From NCBI GenBank assembly GCA_003230535.1, contig QIEW01000460.1, positions 1-6,399 of the forward strand: a stretch of 6,399 nt of DNA, in the 5' to 3' direction. The position numbers and the translations under genes are program-made. Positions 6,211-6,399 of the stretch are shown in pieces. Under the pieces are notes generated by a model. The model did no database searches and was not told the origin of the DNA. It saw only the letters and a program-made list of their open reading frames with translations. Position 1 is the first letter of the stretch. Each line of letters starts with the position of its first letter. The stretch is from a bacterium (GTDB lineage Bacteria; SZUA-182; SZUA-191).

Positions 6211-6297
6211 ATGGGGGTTTGTGTGCTGTCGGGTCATCAGACTTGACAGTACCTAAAAAATACCACAAACCTGTTTGTGGCGATGAAAATCCCCCTT
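6211..6297 (+). ncRNA. Candidate structured RNA element, unknown class
   Basis: Three pairings form a three-way-junction-like fold. GGGGG (6213-6217) pairs with CCCCC (6291-6295), extendable by TTT/AAA across a bulged T. GTGCTGTCGGGTC (6223-6235) pairs with GACTTGACAGTAC (6240-6252), a 13-bp stem with loop ATCA. CCACAAAC (6263-6270) pairs with GTTTGTGG (6273-6280). The long stem needs three G-U pairs (6225/6250, 6231/6244, 6232/6243), which would be A-C mismatches on the other strand, so an RNA transcribed on + is favoured. A competing pairing, GGTTTGTG (6216-6223) with CACAAACC (6264-6271), excludes the third stem and disrupts the first, as in a switch or attenuator. I match it to no known riboswitch. 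It could act on a gene beyond the window, serve as a 3' end of the PDZ transcript, or be a palindromic repeat remnant. Confidence 0.35.
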
Positions 6298-6375
6298 GTA
6301 TGATTAAAATCAGACCTCGTAAATATGGGTGAAAATCAGTCCATTTTTTGGACACTTCATGGAGGATAGAATTGT

Positions 6376-6398
6376 ATTTCGGGAATCCTTCCCGAAAT
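6376..6398. repeat. Palindrome with 10-bp arms at the window edge
   Basis: ATTTCGGGAA (6376-6385) and TTCCCGAAAT (6389-6398) are perfect arms around TCC. No T-run is visible before the sequence ends. It lies 10-15 nt after a GGAGGA (6361-6366), so if a gene starts nearby the palindrome could be an operator or a structure near its start. It could equally belong to a dispersed intergenic repeat family. Confidence 0.5.
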
Positions 6399-6399
6399 G

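Noticed and set aside
6158-6355. 65-codon minus-strand frame with a GTG start across the 3' spacer
   Set aside because: It has no Shine-Dalgarno, no recognisable product, and runs through the hairpin block; the palindromes better explain the sequence.
6359-6399. ATG at 6359 opening a frame to the window edge
   Set aside because: It is open for only 13 codons, has no proper Shine-Dalgarno upstream, and most of it is the palindrome; it cannot be judged without more sequence.

Overview
The window carries three complete genes, all on the + strand: a FemAB-like acyltransferase of the exosortase/PEP-CTERM type (395-1441), the replicative DNA polymerase III alpha subunit dnaE (1541-5068), and an exported protein that joins a PDZ domain to a helical region resembling Spy/CpxP/ZraP periplasmic chaperones (5186-6148). 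The PEP-CTERM-type FemAB protein, the periplasm-directed third gene and the DnaE1-type polymerase point to a Gram-negative (diderm) bacterium with an exosortase-linked exopolysaccharide system. Desulfobacterota (former Deltaproteobacteria) or Nitrospirota would fit, but the sequence does not settle the lineage. Coding DNA is of medium GC; the spacers are clearly AT-richer.

Layout. Positions 1-394 hold no convincing intact gene. They contain a C5T3/A3G5 hairpin (102-120), two copies of a 14-nt motif ATCCCGRATTATTC (214-227, 361-374), the second inside a 15-nt palindrome just before femAB, and a 44-codon reading frame (249-383) whose first 18 residues look like the N-terminus of a GspF/PilC-type secretion protein and which may be a decayed fragment. 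A 99-nt spacer separates femAB from dnaE. A 117-nt spacer after dnaE carries the best promoter in the window (TGaTATAAT, 5135-5143) and two Shine-Dalgarno sequences before the PDZ gene. The last 251 nt have no convincing gene but contain a foldable block (6213-6295): a 13-bp hairpin with three G-U pairs, an 8-bp hairpin, and a competing 8-bp pairing. The window ends in a 10-bp-arm palindrome (6376-6398).

The three genes do not form an evident pathway. dnaE is chromosomal housekeeping, FemAB belongs to envelope or exopolysaccharide biology, and the PDZ protein is probably a periplasmic stress or metal-related factor with its own promoter. The most unusual items are the PDZ plus Spy/CpxP-like architecture with its duplicated methionine-rich linker motif, and the structured 3' spacer, which could be a cis-acting RNA for a gene beyond the window.
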